Notes: a model not told the origin generated them from the sequence alone. Shown: positions 16,415 to 27,312, numbered from the stretch's first letter. The stretch: 30,266 nt of DNA from Agaricus subrufescens (GCA_029945375.1 JAQOTE010000044.1:1-30266); one strand, 5' to 3'. Program-made: numbers and translations.

Positions 16415-17079
16415 GTAATCAATGGGACCTCCCGGTCGACCTTTATTCACAGTGGCTCTCGAATACAAATGGATCGTAAGTACCATACCACTACAAAATG
16501 GCTGCCATAACGCGTTGCCTTATAGGGGCCCCCAGACCCATACCTCTTCAGCCTAAGGCTAGGAGGGAAAGAAATGTATCCACGCGACTAGGTCAAGCGC
16601 TCGAAGAATAATCGCTTTTTTGTACACCTACATTTTCTAACTTTTCAATCGCGAGGTTGCAGTCGGGCGAGCGCAATGCTCAAGCCCTAGCGTAATGGTG
16701 GACCCGCATACAGTGAGTGAGGGACTATTTCAGCCACATGCCACCCAAGATACGAGCCCGGAAAGCCGGCATGGTGACCAGCAGTGCGCCAATCAGAATC
16801 GACGCTGATGATGTAGGCTGCAAAAGGCGTCACCTACGGAGATACCCTTGGGAGGGCGGTGGACGCCGCTTTGACGATGAGCGGCAGAACAGTAATGCCC
16901 GAAGGCAGGAGGAAGGAGTGTAAGGGCAGCTGGGTGCCTGGAACGAATAGTGGAGGTCGGCCATCACGTGGAGTAGCCGAGGCCGGAAAGAGACAGAACG
17001 GATATGCCAGGGGGGGTTTGGGCAATCCAAATGGTGGGCCAGTAGACCCGGAGCATGAGGTCACGTCACAGAGTAACGC
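16387..17079 (-). mobile_element. LINE F: 3' end of a LINE-like element, body not recognised
   Basis: On the minus strand it ends TTGATTAC plus 28 A (16387-16414). AATAAA is at 16442-16447, the shared motif ACGCGTTATGGCA at 16503-16515, and the CGAGCGCTTGACC block at 16576-16603. This is the same 3' tail type as B and D, so the LINE assignment is safe. About 380 bp upstream (16700-17079) match neither ORF1 nor any domain I know. Only short ORFs occur there, the longest about 75 codons on the minus strand and rich in Pro/Leu/Ser. The right end is cut by the copia-7 LTR, and no TSD partner is visible. Confidence 0.7.
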
Positions 17080-17355
17080 TGTCGGACGTAGAACGTAGCG
17101 TGTGCGGAGACGGTTCTAACAGTGGTAGTCACGAGTGAATCGGATAAGAATTGATTGAGCAATCGTGTGAACAAGTCTAAGAAGCTATCTATGAATATAC
17201 AGAACTCTATACTCACCTGTGAACAAGTCTAGGAAGCTAAGGGCTTCTAGAGCGTTCACAGACAAGTTCAACATGTGCTTACTAATATATCACATGATCA
17301 GAAAGTCGTACCATCTCTAAGTCCAGTATACAAGACTGTTGGGGGCAGTCTAACA
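17080..17355 (-). repeat. 3' LTR of copia-7 (LTR-2 short form)
   Basis: 276 bp, TG...CA ends. Lacks the 24-bp doubled terminus of the 298-bp LTR-2 copies. Shares AACAGTGG and AAGGGCTTC with its partner, against AACGGTGG/AATGGTGG and AAAGGCTTC in the 298-bp copies. Confidence 0.92.
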
Positions 17356-17364
17356 CACCCCCTT
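17356..17364 (-). other. Polypurine tract of copia-7
   Basis: AAGGGGGTG on the minus strand directly inside the 3' LTR. Confidence 0.8.
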
Positions 17365-17381
17365 GATCCAACCAGTCCATA

Positions 17382-20300
17382 CTAAGCTCCAAGTCCTAAC
17401 AACGGCACAGCAAAGTCAACAACTTTCCTTGATACAGCCTTGGTTAGGATGTCCACAACTTGCTGGTCAGTGGATACATAGAGAGGATCAATGACTCCAT
17501 CTTCTACAGCCTCGCGGAGCCAATAGAACCGAAGATCTAGGTGTTTCATGCGTCCATGGTGCTCAGGATTCTTGGCTACACTGATCCCAGACTTGTTATC
17601 CACAAAAAGCGTTGAGGGAAGTGTCTGGTGATAGCCAAACTCAGTCAGGATGTTCCTAGTCCACTTGATCTCCTTTCCAGCCTCGACGGCAGCAACAAAT
17701 TCAGCCTCAGTGCTCGAGAGAGTCACAAAGGGCTGACACTTTGAGGACCATCCTACAGCAGCCCCAGACACTAGAGTCACATATCCACCTGTAGCTCGAC
17801 CTGTGGCCTTGCAGCCACCATGGGAAGCGTCAGAATGAGTGGTAAACAGCTCCTCAGAGTCAGTACCTTAGTATACAAGCTGGTAGTGCAGTGTGCCCTT
17901 CAAATAGCGAAGTAAATGCTTGACAGCAAGCCAATGGGCAGGAGCAGGATTGTGGTTGAATCTCCCGAGGTAGGAGACTGCATAGGCAATGTCAGGACGA
18001 GTCATAGTGGCCAGATACTGCAGGGCACCTACAGCAGAGAGATAGGGAACAGACTTCATCTCAGCCTGCTCCTCGAGTGAGGGAATAATGTCCGAGAGCT
18101 CTGAGCCAGGACGTAGAGGGGTGGAAAGGGAGTTAGAATCGTCCATATTGAACCGTTCTAGGAGCTCCTTGATGTAGTGCTCTTGGGAGAGGGAGATGGA
18201 ACGATTAGAGCGATCCTGCTTCACCTGAATGCCCAGCAGAAGAGTGGTAGAGCCTAGATCTCGCAGTTTGAAGTGCCGAGACAGCTCTGAGACAGCAGAG
18301 GCCATGGCTGCATCGCTTTTAGAGACTAGGGTAATGTCATCAATGAAGACAGGCACTATGACCTTAATGTCTCCCTTGGAATAGATGTATATGGAGTTGT
18401 CGGAGCGAAGTCTGGAGTAGCCAATACCCTCTAGAACACCTCGGAGCTTCTTACTCCACTGTCTGGCAGCCTGCTTAAGGCCATAAAGCAATTTCCGGAG
18501 CCTGAAGACCATATTAGGGCCCCCAGTGTGATAGCCCTCTGGTTGCCTCATATAAATCTCCTCCTCGAGTTCCCCATAAGTGAAGGCAGAGGAGATGTCA
18601 ACAGAGCGCATTTTGTAGCCCTCTCTAGCAGCCAGAGCTATAATGAGTCTCAGAGAAGCAGGACAAAATGTAGGGGCAAAGACCTCGGTGTAATTGAATC
18701 CAGGACGTTGGGAGAAGCCCTTAGCAACAAGACGAGCCCTATAGCGCTCAATAGAGCCGTCGGCATGCCTTTTCACCTTGAAGACCCAGCCAGAGTTGAC
18801 TATCTTCTTACCAGGAGGCAGCTCAGTGAGTTCCCAAGTCCTGTTAGCCTCGAGATTGAATATCTCAGTGTTACAAGCATTGACCCAGTGTTCCCTGTCA
18901 GGGGACTGCATAGCCAGTCTGTAGGTGCGAGGATCAGCTGTAGAAACAGCTCCAGCAAACTCAACCTCGTAGAAGTCAGTATCCACTGAGAGAGCAGCTT
19001 CATCGTCATCTTCTGGGTCTCTAGCAGGCAGATTAGGTTGTCTGACCTTCCACCAGTCACCAGGAGGCTTCCGAACGCGCCCAGTGCGACGTGGCACTCT
19101 AGGAGGCTCAGGGGGCACTCCAGAAGTGGGAGGAGTCACAGGGAGCGGAATTGGAGCTTGTGGAGGCGGAGTAGCAGGGCTAGGAGGAGCAGGAGCAGGC
19201 AGAGGAGTCTCCTCTTCGAGAGGAACAGCAGAACTCGGACTGGGAGGCTGAAAGCGAGCAGGGACAGGGCTAATATCACCCCCTTCATCTAGGAGAGGTG
19301 GCACTCCAAAATGCGACGTCAGTGGTGCAGGAGAATGCTCAGAAGTAGTCTGAGGCTCAGGGGAGGGGGGAGGGCCAGCAAATGAAGGTATAGCATCGAG
19401 TTGGGCTCTAGAAGTGCCAGGAAAGTACCTCTCATCGAAATCAGCTCTCTCTGAGATCACTGAACGCTTAGTGACTGGATTGTAGAACTTCCAGCCTTTG
19501 TAGCCTGCAGGATAGCCTATAAAGACGCATTTTTCGAAGTGAGGCTCTAGGGAAGTCCTTTTATCTCGCTGCACATGCACATAGGCAGTGCACCCCCATA
19601 CTCGGAGGTGGGAGACATCAGGTTTTCGCTTATAGAAAGCCTGGAAGGGTGTAGTCCCAGAAAGCGACGCAGTAGGCAGCCTATTCTACACATGGACCAT
19701 AGAAGAGATACACTCCCCCCAGAAAGAGGGAGGAAGTCGAGATTCAGAGAGCATAGCAGTGATCCTCTCACCCATAGTCCTATTAGCTCTCTCCGCAAGG
19801 CCATTCTGCTGAGGCCTGTTGCGAGTAGAGTGCCTCCTTTCGATCCCAGACTGCTCCGTGAACGTTAGGAAGGCTTTAGACATGTATTCACCACCTTTAT
19901 CATCCTGTAGAGCCCGAATTTTGACTCCAAGTTGATTTTCGGCCCAAGATTTGTAGACTTTGAACGCTTCAAAGGCTTCTGACTTGCTTTTAAGCAGATG
20001 TACAGCCCGGAATCGCGTTGCGTCGTCTATAAAGGTGATCCAGTACTTGTAGCCTGAGTGGGAAGCGACTGGGAGCGGTCCGTGAAGGTCTGCAAGAGGG
20101 GATCGATTGTGATTGAGGGAGGGAGGAAATGGAAGGGAATGCATCTTTCCTGCAAGGCAGGGCTCACATATAGGGTCAGGGGGAGCATTAGAATCGAGTT
20201 TAAGGCCTGTAATAAGGTCCTTACTCAACATAGACTTGACATCAGCATAATTGTGATGAATGAAGCGACGATGCCACAGGGAGAGGTCAGCTGGCAGTGT

Positions 20301-21656
20301 AGAAACAGCAAAAGCGGCCTCGGAAGTGATTGTAGAGCCATCTAGCTCAGCAGAGTTGTTGGAGTGAATACTGGCCGTAAAAAGCGTTGTTCCCTTGCAC
20401 TGGAAAGCGATAGAGCGAGCAGAAATGGTGATATTGAAGCCCTTGTGCTGAGCAAGGTATAAACATGACAGCAGATTACTCCTGAGGTCAGGAACATGCA
20501 GTACCCTCGAAAACTCGACCGCTCTAGCCTCCTTTCCATTAACAACTGGTTTAAACACCACAGAACCTATCCCCACAGAGTATACAACTGAATTATCAGC
20601 TAATCAGATGGGAATGCGATTGGGGGAGTAGTTCTTGAACCAGTGACGATGTGGGGTCATATGAGAAGTGGCCCCAGTGTCTGCAAGCCAATGGAAGTCA
20701 GCATCAAGCTGTAGAGGCGTAGAAAGCGAAGGGGAAGGGGAGGGATGTGAGGCACTTGCATTTCCAGCAAATTCACGGACTCTCTGCGCTTTTTCGGGGC
20801 TAGAAGTCGAAGAGGAGCTTGCTGCAGAGCCTGAGACGTCATTTGAAGCGTCCTGAGCCTTGTTAGCCTTATTTCCGCGAGTTCTAGGCTTCTGGGCATC
20901 CTCCTGAGCGCGTTTTCTCGCGTTTTCGAACGCCCTACACGTCTCCACCTTGTGACCCAGCCTCCCACAGAAATTGCAGCTCACTGACGCGTTTTTGAAG
21001 CCAGAGCGAGCAGCTAGAGCCTGGGAGCCTCCCAAAGCGTCCCCAGCGCGTTTTTTGCGTTGAATATCCTCTGTGACAAAGGCCTGATGAATGGTAGCCT
21101 TGTCCAGCTTGTCCATAAGCAAAAGAGACGAGGAGAAGGCGGAATAGTCGTCTGGGAGTGCTCTAATGAGGGCCATAGATGCCAGCTCATCATCTATCAT
21201 CTCCAGAGTGAAGGAAGTGGGTCTGAGCTCTTTAATTCGACGTTTGCAGCCTTCTACCCTGTTGATAAGCGATTGGAGAGACTCCTCCTCGAGTTTTCGG
21301 ATGCTGAACAGCTCATCATAAGCATTAAATCGCATTCCAGCCTTCTTCTGCCTGTGTACAGCCTCTAGAGCCTCCCACATCTTCACGGGGTCGTCCTGGA
21401 TGCCATTAAAGTGCACCCTCTGCTCCTCTTCAACCATCAAGAATAGCCAGCCAGCAGCCTTGTCACAACGAGCCTCGAAAGCGTCCAGAGCATCTGCTTC
21501 AGCCTGGGTAACAGGGGAGGACACAGTGGGGGACTTCTGCTTGCCAGAGATGATTCTCCATAGCCCAGAAGCTTGCAGCCACGCCTCCATCTCGCCAGAC
21601 CACGTCGTATAGTTCTCCGCAGTGAGTTTCGCAAACATGGGCGATCCGGAAGCCAT
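17382..21656 (-). pseudogene. Copia-7 gag-pol polyprotein, one frame with three stop codons
   Basis: A single frame of 1425 codons from MASGSPMFAKLTAENYTTW (21656) to the stop at 17382. Gag of ~220 aa with the zinc knuckle CNFCGRLGHKVETC (about residue 227); protease WLADTGATSHMT (about 325); integrase zinc site ending CEPCLAGK and the core with DLHG, LQDDKGGEY and NGLAERANRT; Pro-rich linker; RT with VFIDDITL; RNase H with YSDA, TEAE, VDNK and VDILTK. Three in-frame stops break it: 20604-20606 (RIPI then stop, CGA to TGA), 19686-19688 (VHV then stop, TGG to TAG) and 17868-17870 (LVY then stop, CGA to TAA). A 15-bp in-frame deletion near 20092 removes residues just before the first catalytic Asp. 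With no frameshift it is the best template for the family layout. Confidence 0.93.
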
Positions 21657-21757
21657 CGGAGTTGATTTGAGAGCAGGGGAAGTGAAATAGATTTGAGGAA
21701 GTAGAGAAGGAGAGGAGAATGAATGAAGTTGTGAATGAAAAACTCGTTTTTCCAGTA

Positions 21758-21780
21758 GTTAGAAGCCGGGGCCCATAACC
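21758..21780 (-). other. Primer-binding site of copia-7
   Basis: Directly adjoins the 5' LTR and contains GGGCCCATAACC on the plus strand, the anticodon-arm sequence of initiator tRNA-Met. Confidence 0.75.
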
Positions 21781-22054
21781 TGTCGGACATAGAATGTAGC
21801 GTGTGCGGAGACGGTTCTAACAGTGGTAGTCACGAGTGAATCGGATAAGAATTGATTGAGCAATCCTGTGAACAAGTCTAAGAAGCTATCTATGAATATA
21901 CAGAACTCTATACTCACCTGTGAACAAGTCTAAGAAGCTAAGGGCTTCCAGAGCGTTCACAGACAAGTTCAACATGTGCTTACTAATATATCACATGATC
22001 AGAAAGTCGTACCATCTCTAAGTCCATATACAAGACTGTTGGGGCAGTCTAACA
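21781..22054 (-). repeat. 5' LTR of copia-7 (LTR-2 short form)
   Basis: 274 bp, TG...CA ends, ~98% identical to 17080-17355. The two direct repeats that bound the possible intron are both present. Confidence 0.92.
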
Positions 22055-22870
22055 CAAGGCGAGCCCTGTAGCGCTCAATTGAGCCATCGGCATGCCTTTT
22101 AACCTTGAATACCCATCCAGAGTTGACTACCTTCTTTCCAGGAGGCAAATCAACGAGTTCCAAGGTCCTGTTGGCCTCCAGATTGAAAATCTCGGTGTTA
22201 CAAGCATCCTGCCAGTGAGAGCGGTCAGGGGACTGCATAGCCAGCCTGTAGGAGCAAGGATCTGCATTAGAAACTGCTCCAGCAAACTCTACATCACAGA
22301 AGTCACTGTCAACCAAAAAAGCGGCCTCCTCTTCTAGTTCTGGGTTGTCTCCAGGTAGGTCGATGTTTTTAACCCTCCACCACTCACCAGGGGGTTGTCT
22401 AACTCGATTCGTGCGCCTAGGGACTCGTGGAGGCTCAGCAGGCACAGGAGCGGTCGGAGGAGTGACAGGGAGCGGTGCAGGAGGTTGTGGAGGTGTTCTA
22501 GGTGGAGAGGGAGCGACAGGGGATGCAGGAGCGAGCACAGGAGGTGCAGGAGCGATCACAGGAGCTTCAGGAGCATTCTGAGGTACTTTAGGCTCTTCAG
22601 GAGGAATATCACTTGCAGGAGTCAAACTAGGCGGCGGAGACGGTGCAGGGAGAGGCCAGATACCACCCCCTTCATCCTGGAGAGGTGGGAAGTTGAAATG
22701 CGACGAGGGGAGCGCTGGAGAAGGCTCTGAAGCGATAGGAGTCTCAGGAGAGCTGGGAGGGCCAGCAAATGAAGGGATAGCGTCGAGTTGGGCTCTAGAA
22801 GTGCCAGGGAAGTACCTTTCATCGAATTCTGCCCTTTCAGAGATGATTGAACGCTTGGTGACTGGGTTAT
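22055..22870 (-). pseudogene. Copia-6 integrase-RT linker and RT N-terminus
   Basis: Minus-strand frame with a Pro-rich linker (PVTPPTAPVPAEPPRVPRRT), the SDFCDVEFAGAVSNADPCSYR region and the RT start (LPPGKKVVNSGWVFKVKRH and SIERYRARLV). It is cut at 22055 by the copia-7 LTR. At 22870/22871 it joins the start of the integrase core out of frame, because about 550 bp of integrase are missing. Confidence 0.85.
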
Positions 22871-24031
22871 ATACGTGATCCAGTACTTGTAGCCTGAGTG
22901 GGAAGCGACTGGGAGCGGTCCATGAAGGTCTGAGTGCACCAGCTCGAGTGGGGATCGATTATGGCTGGTAGAGGAGGGAAAAAGAAGTGAATGCATCTTG
23001 CCAGCAAGGCAGGGCTCACAAATAGGGTCAGGGGACGCTTTAGAGTCGATTTTGAGGCCTGTAACAAGCTCCTTGTTCACCATAGACCTCACATCAGCAT
23101 AATTATGGTGAATAAAGCAACGATGCCATAGGGAGAGGTCACAGGGAAGTGTAGAGACCGAAAAAGCGGCCTCCGAGGTCAGAGTTGAGCCATCTAGCTC
23201 AGCAGAGTTGTTAGGATGGATGGTGGCCGTGAAAAGCGTCGTCCCCTTGCAGCAGAAGGCCATAGAACGAGCAGAAATTGTGATAATAAAGTTCTTGTGC
23301 TGTGCAAGGTATAGACAGGACAGCAGATTACTGCGGAGTGCAGGAACATGTAAAACCCTAGTAAACTCGACCGCTCTAGCCACCTTTCCGCTCAAAACTG
23401 GCTCAAAGACCACAGACCCCACCCCAGCAGAGTAAACAACTGAATTATCAGCTAAGCGAATGGGAATGCGATGAGGGGAGTAGGATTTGAACCAATGCTT
23501 GTGGGGGGTCATATGAGAAGTGGCCCCTGTATCTGCAAGCCAGTGGAAGTCAGCATCGAGCTGCAGGGGGGCAGAGAGCGAAGGGGAAGAGGTAGGGGAG
23601 GGAGCACTTGCATTTCCAGCAAATTCTCGGACTCTCTGCGCTTTTTCGGCACCAGGAGTCGAGCTAGAGCTTCCAGAAGCGGTGGGGGAGTCATTGGAGC
23701 TGTCCTGGGCCTTGTTGGCCTTGTTTCCTCGAGTTCTGGGCTTCTGAGCGTCCTCCTGAGCACATTTCTTCGCCTTTTCGAACGTCCAGCAGTTAGCCAC
23801 CTTGTGACCAGTCCTCCCACAGAAATCGCAGGTCTCCGACGCATTTTTGAAGCCAGAATGCGCTGCCAGGGCCTGGGAGCCTCCCAAGGCGTCCTGAGCA
23901 CGTTTCCTTCGCTGGATATCCTCTGTAACAAAGGCCTGATGAATTGTGGTCTTGTCCAGCTTGTCCATAAGCAAAAGAGACGATGTAAAAGCAGAAAACT
24001 CGTCCGGGAGTGCCCTAATGAGTGCCATAGA
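22871..24031 (-). pseudogene. Copia-6 gag C-terminus, protease and integrase N-terminus
   Basis: Open minus-strand frame from LINE C leftwards: SMALIRALPDEFSAFTSSLLL, zinc knuckle CDFCGRTGHKVANC, protease WLADTGATSHMTPHKHWF, integrase zinc region (LWHRCFIHHNYADV ... CEPCLAGK), then HSDLHGPLPVASHSGYKYW. The catalytic core after this is deleted; the second Asp (LQDDKGG) and the Glu (NGLAER) are gone, so integrase is dead. The piece is separated from the gag N-terminus (28101-28590) by LINE C. Confidence 0.87.
24019..24031. repeat. Target-site duplication of LINE C, left copy
   Basis: TGAGTGCCATAGA occurs here and at 28101-28113; AA before it may also belong to it but merges with poly(A) on the other side. 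It lies in copia-6 gag. Confidence 0.9.
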
Positions 24032-24050
24032 CATCGCTTCTTGACTTCTT

Positions 24051-24084
24051 ACCACTACCTTCCTGTTTTGGAAGCCTCAGTGGT
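24051..24084 (+). promoter_or_regulatory. 5' UTR hairpin of LINE C
   Basis: ACCAC (24051-24055) with GTGGT (24080-24084) outside, CTTCC with GGAAG inside. The loop is TGTTTT instead of TCTTTT; the arms are as in LINE A. Confidence 0.5.
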
Positions 24085-24118
24085 TTAGCTGTACTTGGAG
24101 CAATATACATTCTGCACT

Positions 24119-25656
24119 ATGGATACCCGTGAGGATTTCGATTCTGGCAACTGGGAGACCGATAGCGACGATGATTCGAAGCTGCCGCCCGCTATGCGAG
24201 CTGCAGGCGAAGCGTTAGAGATGGAGTTGGAGACTCCAAAGGCCGCGCGTATCGCGAAGATGCATGCACATCTAGCAGGTAAGGGCAAGACCAAGGACGT
24301 TTCGTTCTCGGACACTGCTCCCACCGTCTCCTCATCTGACTTCAATCGCGTCCTCGCAGACGCATCGGAGTCAATCTCCAGGCTCATGAAGGAGGATTCC
24401 CCCGCCCCTCAAGCCCAGACTCGCGCCGAACGCAGGCGCGGACAACCTAAGGCACCGGCTTGGCCGTCTACCCCTGTCACCCCCACCCCATCGGGCTCTC
24501 GCCAGCCTGGTGGGACCGCTCAGTCGCTGCTCGAGGCTATCTCCTCGCCAGCCACCCCCAAGACCCCTCGTGCTGCTTCTATCTACACGCCTACCAAGGT
24601 ACCTGGAAAGAAGCACGGACTCGCCGTGTCGCTGTCGACTGCCGCCGACATCGTCCAGCAAACCCCCCCCGATGACAACTTCATTGGCTACGCCGATGAG
24701 CTCCTTTGTCTCATTTTTAATATCTTGTCGAGTGGCGCTCACAAGAATATAGATTTTCAGAACATGGCTGGAGTCTGCTCTTTCGAGACAGCTCTAGCTA
24801 TCATCATTGGTCAAACTGGTGTGGCGTCGCCCCCCTCCCCAGCCAAACCCACCACCCCCCTCTTCCTCCCTTCCACCCCCGTCGTTCCCTCATCGCGTCC
24901 CCGGTCCCCAATGGCCGAGGACGAGGTAACTACCCCGGTCCCAAAGAAAGTCCGCATCCAGTCCCCACCTGGCTCTGCACCCAAGCAATCCGCTTTAGGA
25001 AAGCGTGCCCCGGCTGCTCCCACAGCTGTTCGAGCACCTTCCAAGAGCGCTCTCAAGGCTAAGCCGGCCTCCGTCCCTTCCCTCCCCAAGGCCCCGGCTC
25101 CCTCCTCTGCCCCCGCTGTCTCTCGCCGTGCTCCTGCATGCAAGGGCAAGCACACCAGCCACGGCGCCTCACGTCGTGGTGTTCTCATTCACCCACCGGC
25201 CGGATCTACAATCCGTGCTATTAATATCACTCCCGATATCCTCCGGGAGTGCAATCGCCATCTCAAGGATGACCTCAAGTCTGAGGTCATTCTAGAATCT
25301 TCTTCCAACTCGGCTTCTGGCATCTTCATTGCCGCCTCCCGAGTTCTCTCTAAGCCCGAGTCTGCGTGCGTGCTTAGGCATGTACGCCGCCTCGTCGATC
25401 CCAACGGACTCATTCCCCTCCAGTCCGCCACTCCCACCTCCACGTCCTACCTCAAGATCTTGGACGTACCACTCATTCCGGCTCCCCCCGCCACTTGGCT
25501 CCAGGCGCAGTGCGAGGCGTTTACCGTCGTGATGCACGCATCCCCAGTAGGTAAACCTTTATCCGCTCACATCCAGCACGCTGTCCGTTTCATGCGGACA
25601 TCACATAAATCCGACACCTGCATCGCTTGGGTCGATATCGCAGACTCTGTCTCTGG
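24119..25656 (+). pseudogene. LINE C ORF1, part upstream of LINE D
   Basis: Open frame starting at the conserved MDTREDFD; an ATG at 24095 also lies in frame but is not conserved. Acidic N-terminus, Pro-rich middle, LQNMAG-like FQNMAGVCSFETALAIIIGQ, KHTSHGASRRG block (near 25149), SYLKILDVPLI and FMRTSHKSDTCIAWVDIADS, then interrupted by LINE D just before the zinc motifs. It resembles B1 and B2 but is diverged at many positions, so it is a separate family or subfamily. Confidence 0.87.
25644..25656. repeat. Target-site duplication of LINE D, left copy
   Basis: ACTCTGTCTCTGG here and at 27313-27325, perfect over 13 bp. It falls inside the LINE C ORF1. Confidence 0.92.
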
Positions 25657-25658
25657 TG

Positions 25659-27059
25659 GAGCAGCAGACAGTGCGCTCAGCTACCCCGGTCCCTGACCCG
25701 GTTCCCCCACCTCCGCCAGCCATCGGCCCAGCGGACGTGCTCTTTTGGCTCTCTAACAATAGGGAGATTTACAAAGACAGAGAGTTCATGGGCTATTTCG
25801 CCTTTGAAGCTCTCAACTCTTTGCTCGTCGCTGTCCAGCATGGTGAGCACAAGCGCACAGTCCTCTCTAATGGCATGTCTATGTCCGCGGGGATAGACCG
25901 ACTTATTCTTAGGGCACAACCGCCTGAGAAGAAACTCGAGATCATTACCCCAGGTGAAGTATCTCCCCCTCGTAAGAAGCCCCGCTCTGGGGCCGCTACG
26001 CCTGCTCCGCCGACTACCCCAGTTGCACCGAGTGCCCCGCCTCCAGCAATGGAGGTCGTTGAAGCACCAGTGTCTTCTGAGGTCCCTGTCCTCCCCAAGC
26101 CTGCCAAACCTAAGGCGGCACCACCAGTATCGCGCGCTCCTGCTGCGCCTCGGGCTCCACCTCGGGGAACAAAGCCAAAGCGTGCTCAACACACTGTCCA
26201 CGGCACTTCGCGCCGTGGTATCACCATTACTCCACCGGCCGGATCTTCTATTTCCGTCCACAACTTTACCCCGGGCCTTATCGATAAGGTCAATCAGCTT
26301 ATCCGGTCGGATCTTGGTTCGTCCAAGTTATCGATCGTTCATTCCGAATCAGGTGTCGGAAACAAGATTTTCCTCTCCACCGACATCGTCCCCACCGCCT
26401 CTGAGACAGCGTTCGTGCTCAAACACATTCGCCGCCTCATCCCTACTGGATCACCGGATGCGGTTATCCAATCCGACAAAGCCACGTCGACGAGCTACCT
26501 CAAGATCGTCGACATTCCCATCTCCCCGACCCTTCCACGTACTGATTGGGTCAACACCACTCGAGGTTTCTTGCTCACGGCAATCTCGCATTCCACCACG
26601 GCCCGCCTCGGCCCACTCATCCGCAATCAAGTCCGTCTCATGCGGACTTCTCCTAAAGCTGACTCATGCATTGCATGGGTCGACATTCACGATTCCACAG
26701 TGGGCTCTAACGCTCGTGATCTTATTGGCTCGGTCATCTCGGTCTCCAGGGTGAACTGCCGCATCCAAGGCGCCAAGCCACATTCCGGTTCCGTCCGCTG
26801 CACTCGCTGTCAGCGATGGGGCCATCATGCTAACCAGTGCCGCCGTCAAGGTGTGCGCTGTCCCCTATGCGGTGGGCCTCATCTTGAGGCCAACCATCAT
26901 TTAATGGTCGGCAACAAACTCGTTGATCAAAAGAAGTGCATCAATTGCGTCGCTTCCAAGCGCGCAAAGACTGATCATGCCACTACGGACCGCTCTTGTC
27001 CATTCTGGCGCAATCGTTTTGATAGGAACTGGCTTCATCGTCAGTTTCCTCATTCCTAA
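25659..27059 (+). pseudogene. LINE D ORF1, N-terminally truncated
   Basis: The frame is open to the TAA at 27057-27059. The natural start is missing; an apparent GTG start at 25656 is made by the junction. It contains LFWLSNNREIYKD, a Pro/Ala-rich basic middle, the QHTVHGTSRRG block, SYLKIVDIPIS, LMRTSPKADSCIAWVDI, and three zinc motifs (CTRCQRWGHHANQC, CPLCGGPH, CINC...CPFW) ending in FDRNWLHRQF. HHLMV after the second zinc motif is shared only with LINE A. The frame is otherwise undamaged, so the insertion is fairly young. Confidence 0.87.
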
Positions 27060-27312
27060 AGCGTAGGCTTGATCATTTTCCTTTCTATGCACCACGACGG
27101 CCTTTATGTAGTTTTATTTTCTACTGGTCTGATTGTTTTGTTGTTTATGTCGAGCGCTTGACCTAGTTGCACGGATACGAGAACACAGGTTAGTGCATGT
27201 TGTCTGGAGCTTAATGTACGCTGCCGAGGGTTGAAAGGCGGGGATATGCGTTATGGCATCCCATGTACGAGGTCGATTTTGAAATAAATCCCACTGATTA
27301 CAAAAAAAAAAA
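27060..27312 (+). other. 3' UTR and poly(A) of LINE D
   Basis: Non-coding, with the CGAGCGCTTGACC block at 27151-27179, ATGCGTTATGGCA at 27246-27258, AATAAA at 27283-27288 and an A run at 27302-27312. Confidence 0.85.

Larger units (their letters stand above)
17080..22054 (-). mobile_element. Copia-7: full-length copia element with both LTRs (LTR-2, 274-276 bp)
   Basis: 4975 bp from 3' LTR (17080-17355) to 5' LTR (21781-22054), with PPT, PBS and one gag-pol frame in the standard copia order gag-PR-IN-RT-RNase H. The two LTRs differ by about five substitutions and two 1-bp indels. The outside flanks do not match: AACGC on the left in LINE F, CAAGG on the right in copia-6. The expected 5-bp duplication is therefore absent. 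Confidence 0.92.
25657..27312 (+). mobile_element. LINE D: 5'-truncated ORF1-only LINE-like element
   Basis: 1656 bp between perfect 13-bp duplications, ending CTGATTAC plus A run (27302-27312), with AATAAA at 27283-27288. It lacks the 5' UTR, the hairpin and roughly the first 120-150 codons of ORF1. Truncation at the 5' end is the usual result of incomplete target-primed reverse transcription. The ORF1 type is closer to LINE A than to B or C. Confidence 0.9.

Noticed and set aside
16717..17098. Several ORFs of 60-80 codons in the LINE F body
   Set aside because: All short, in competing frames, of biased composition and without recognisable motifs; not enough to call a gene.
22345..22730. 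Gly/Arg-rich ORFs opposite the copia linker
   Set aside because: Antisense shadows of the Pro-rich integrase-RT linker.
24095..24118. Upstream ATG extending LINE C ORF1 by eight codons
   Set aside because: Not conserved in B1 or B2; MDTREDFD is the common start.
25656..27059. Novel gene starting at GTG next to LINE C ORF1
   Set aside because: The apparent start is made by the LINE D insertion point; the protein is an N-terminally truncated LINE ORF1.
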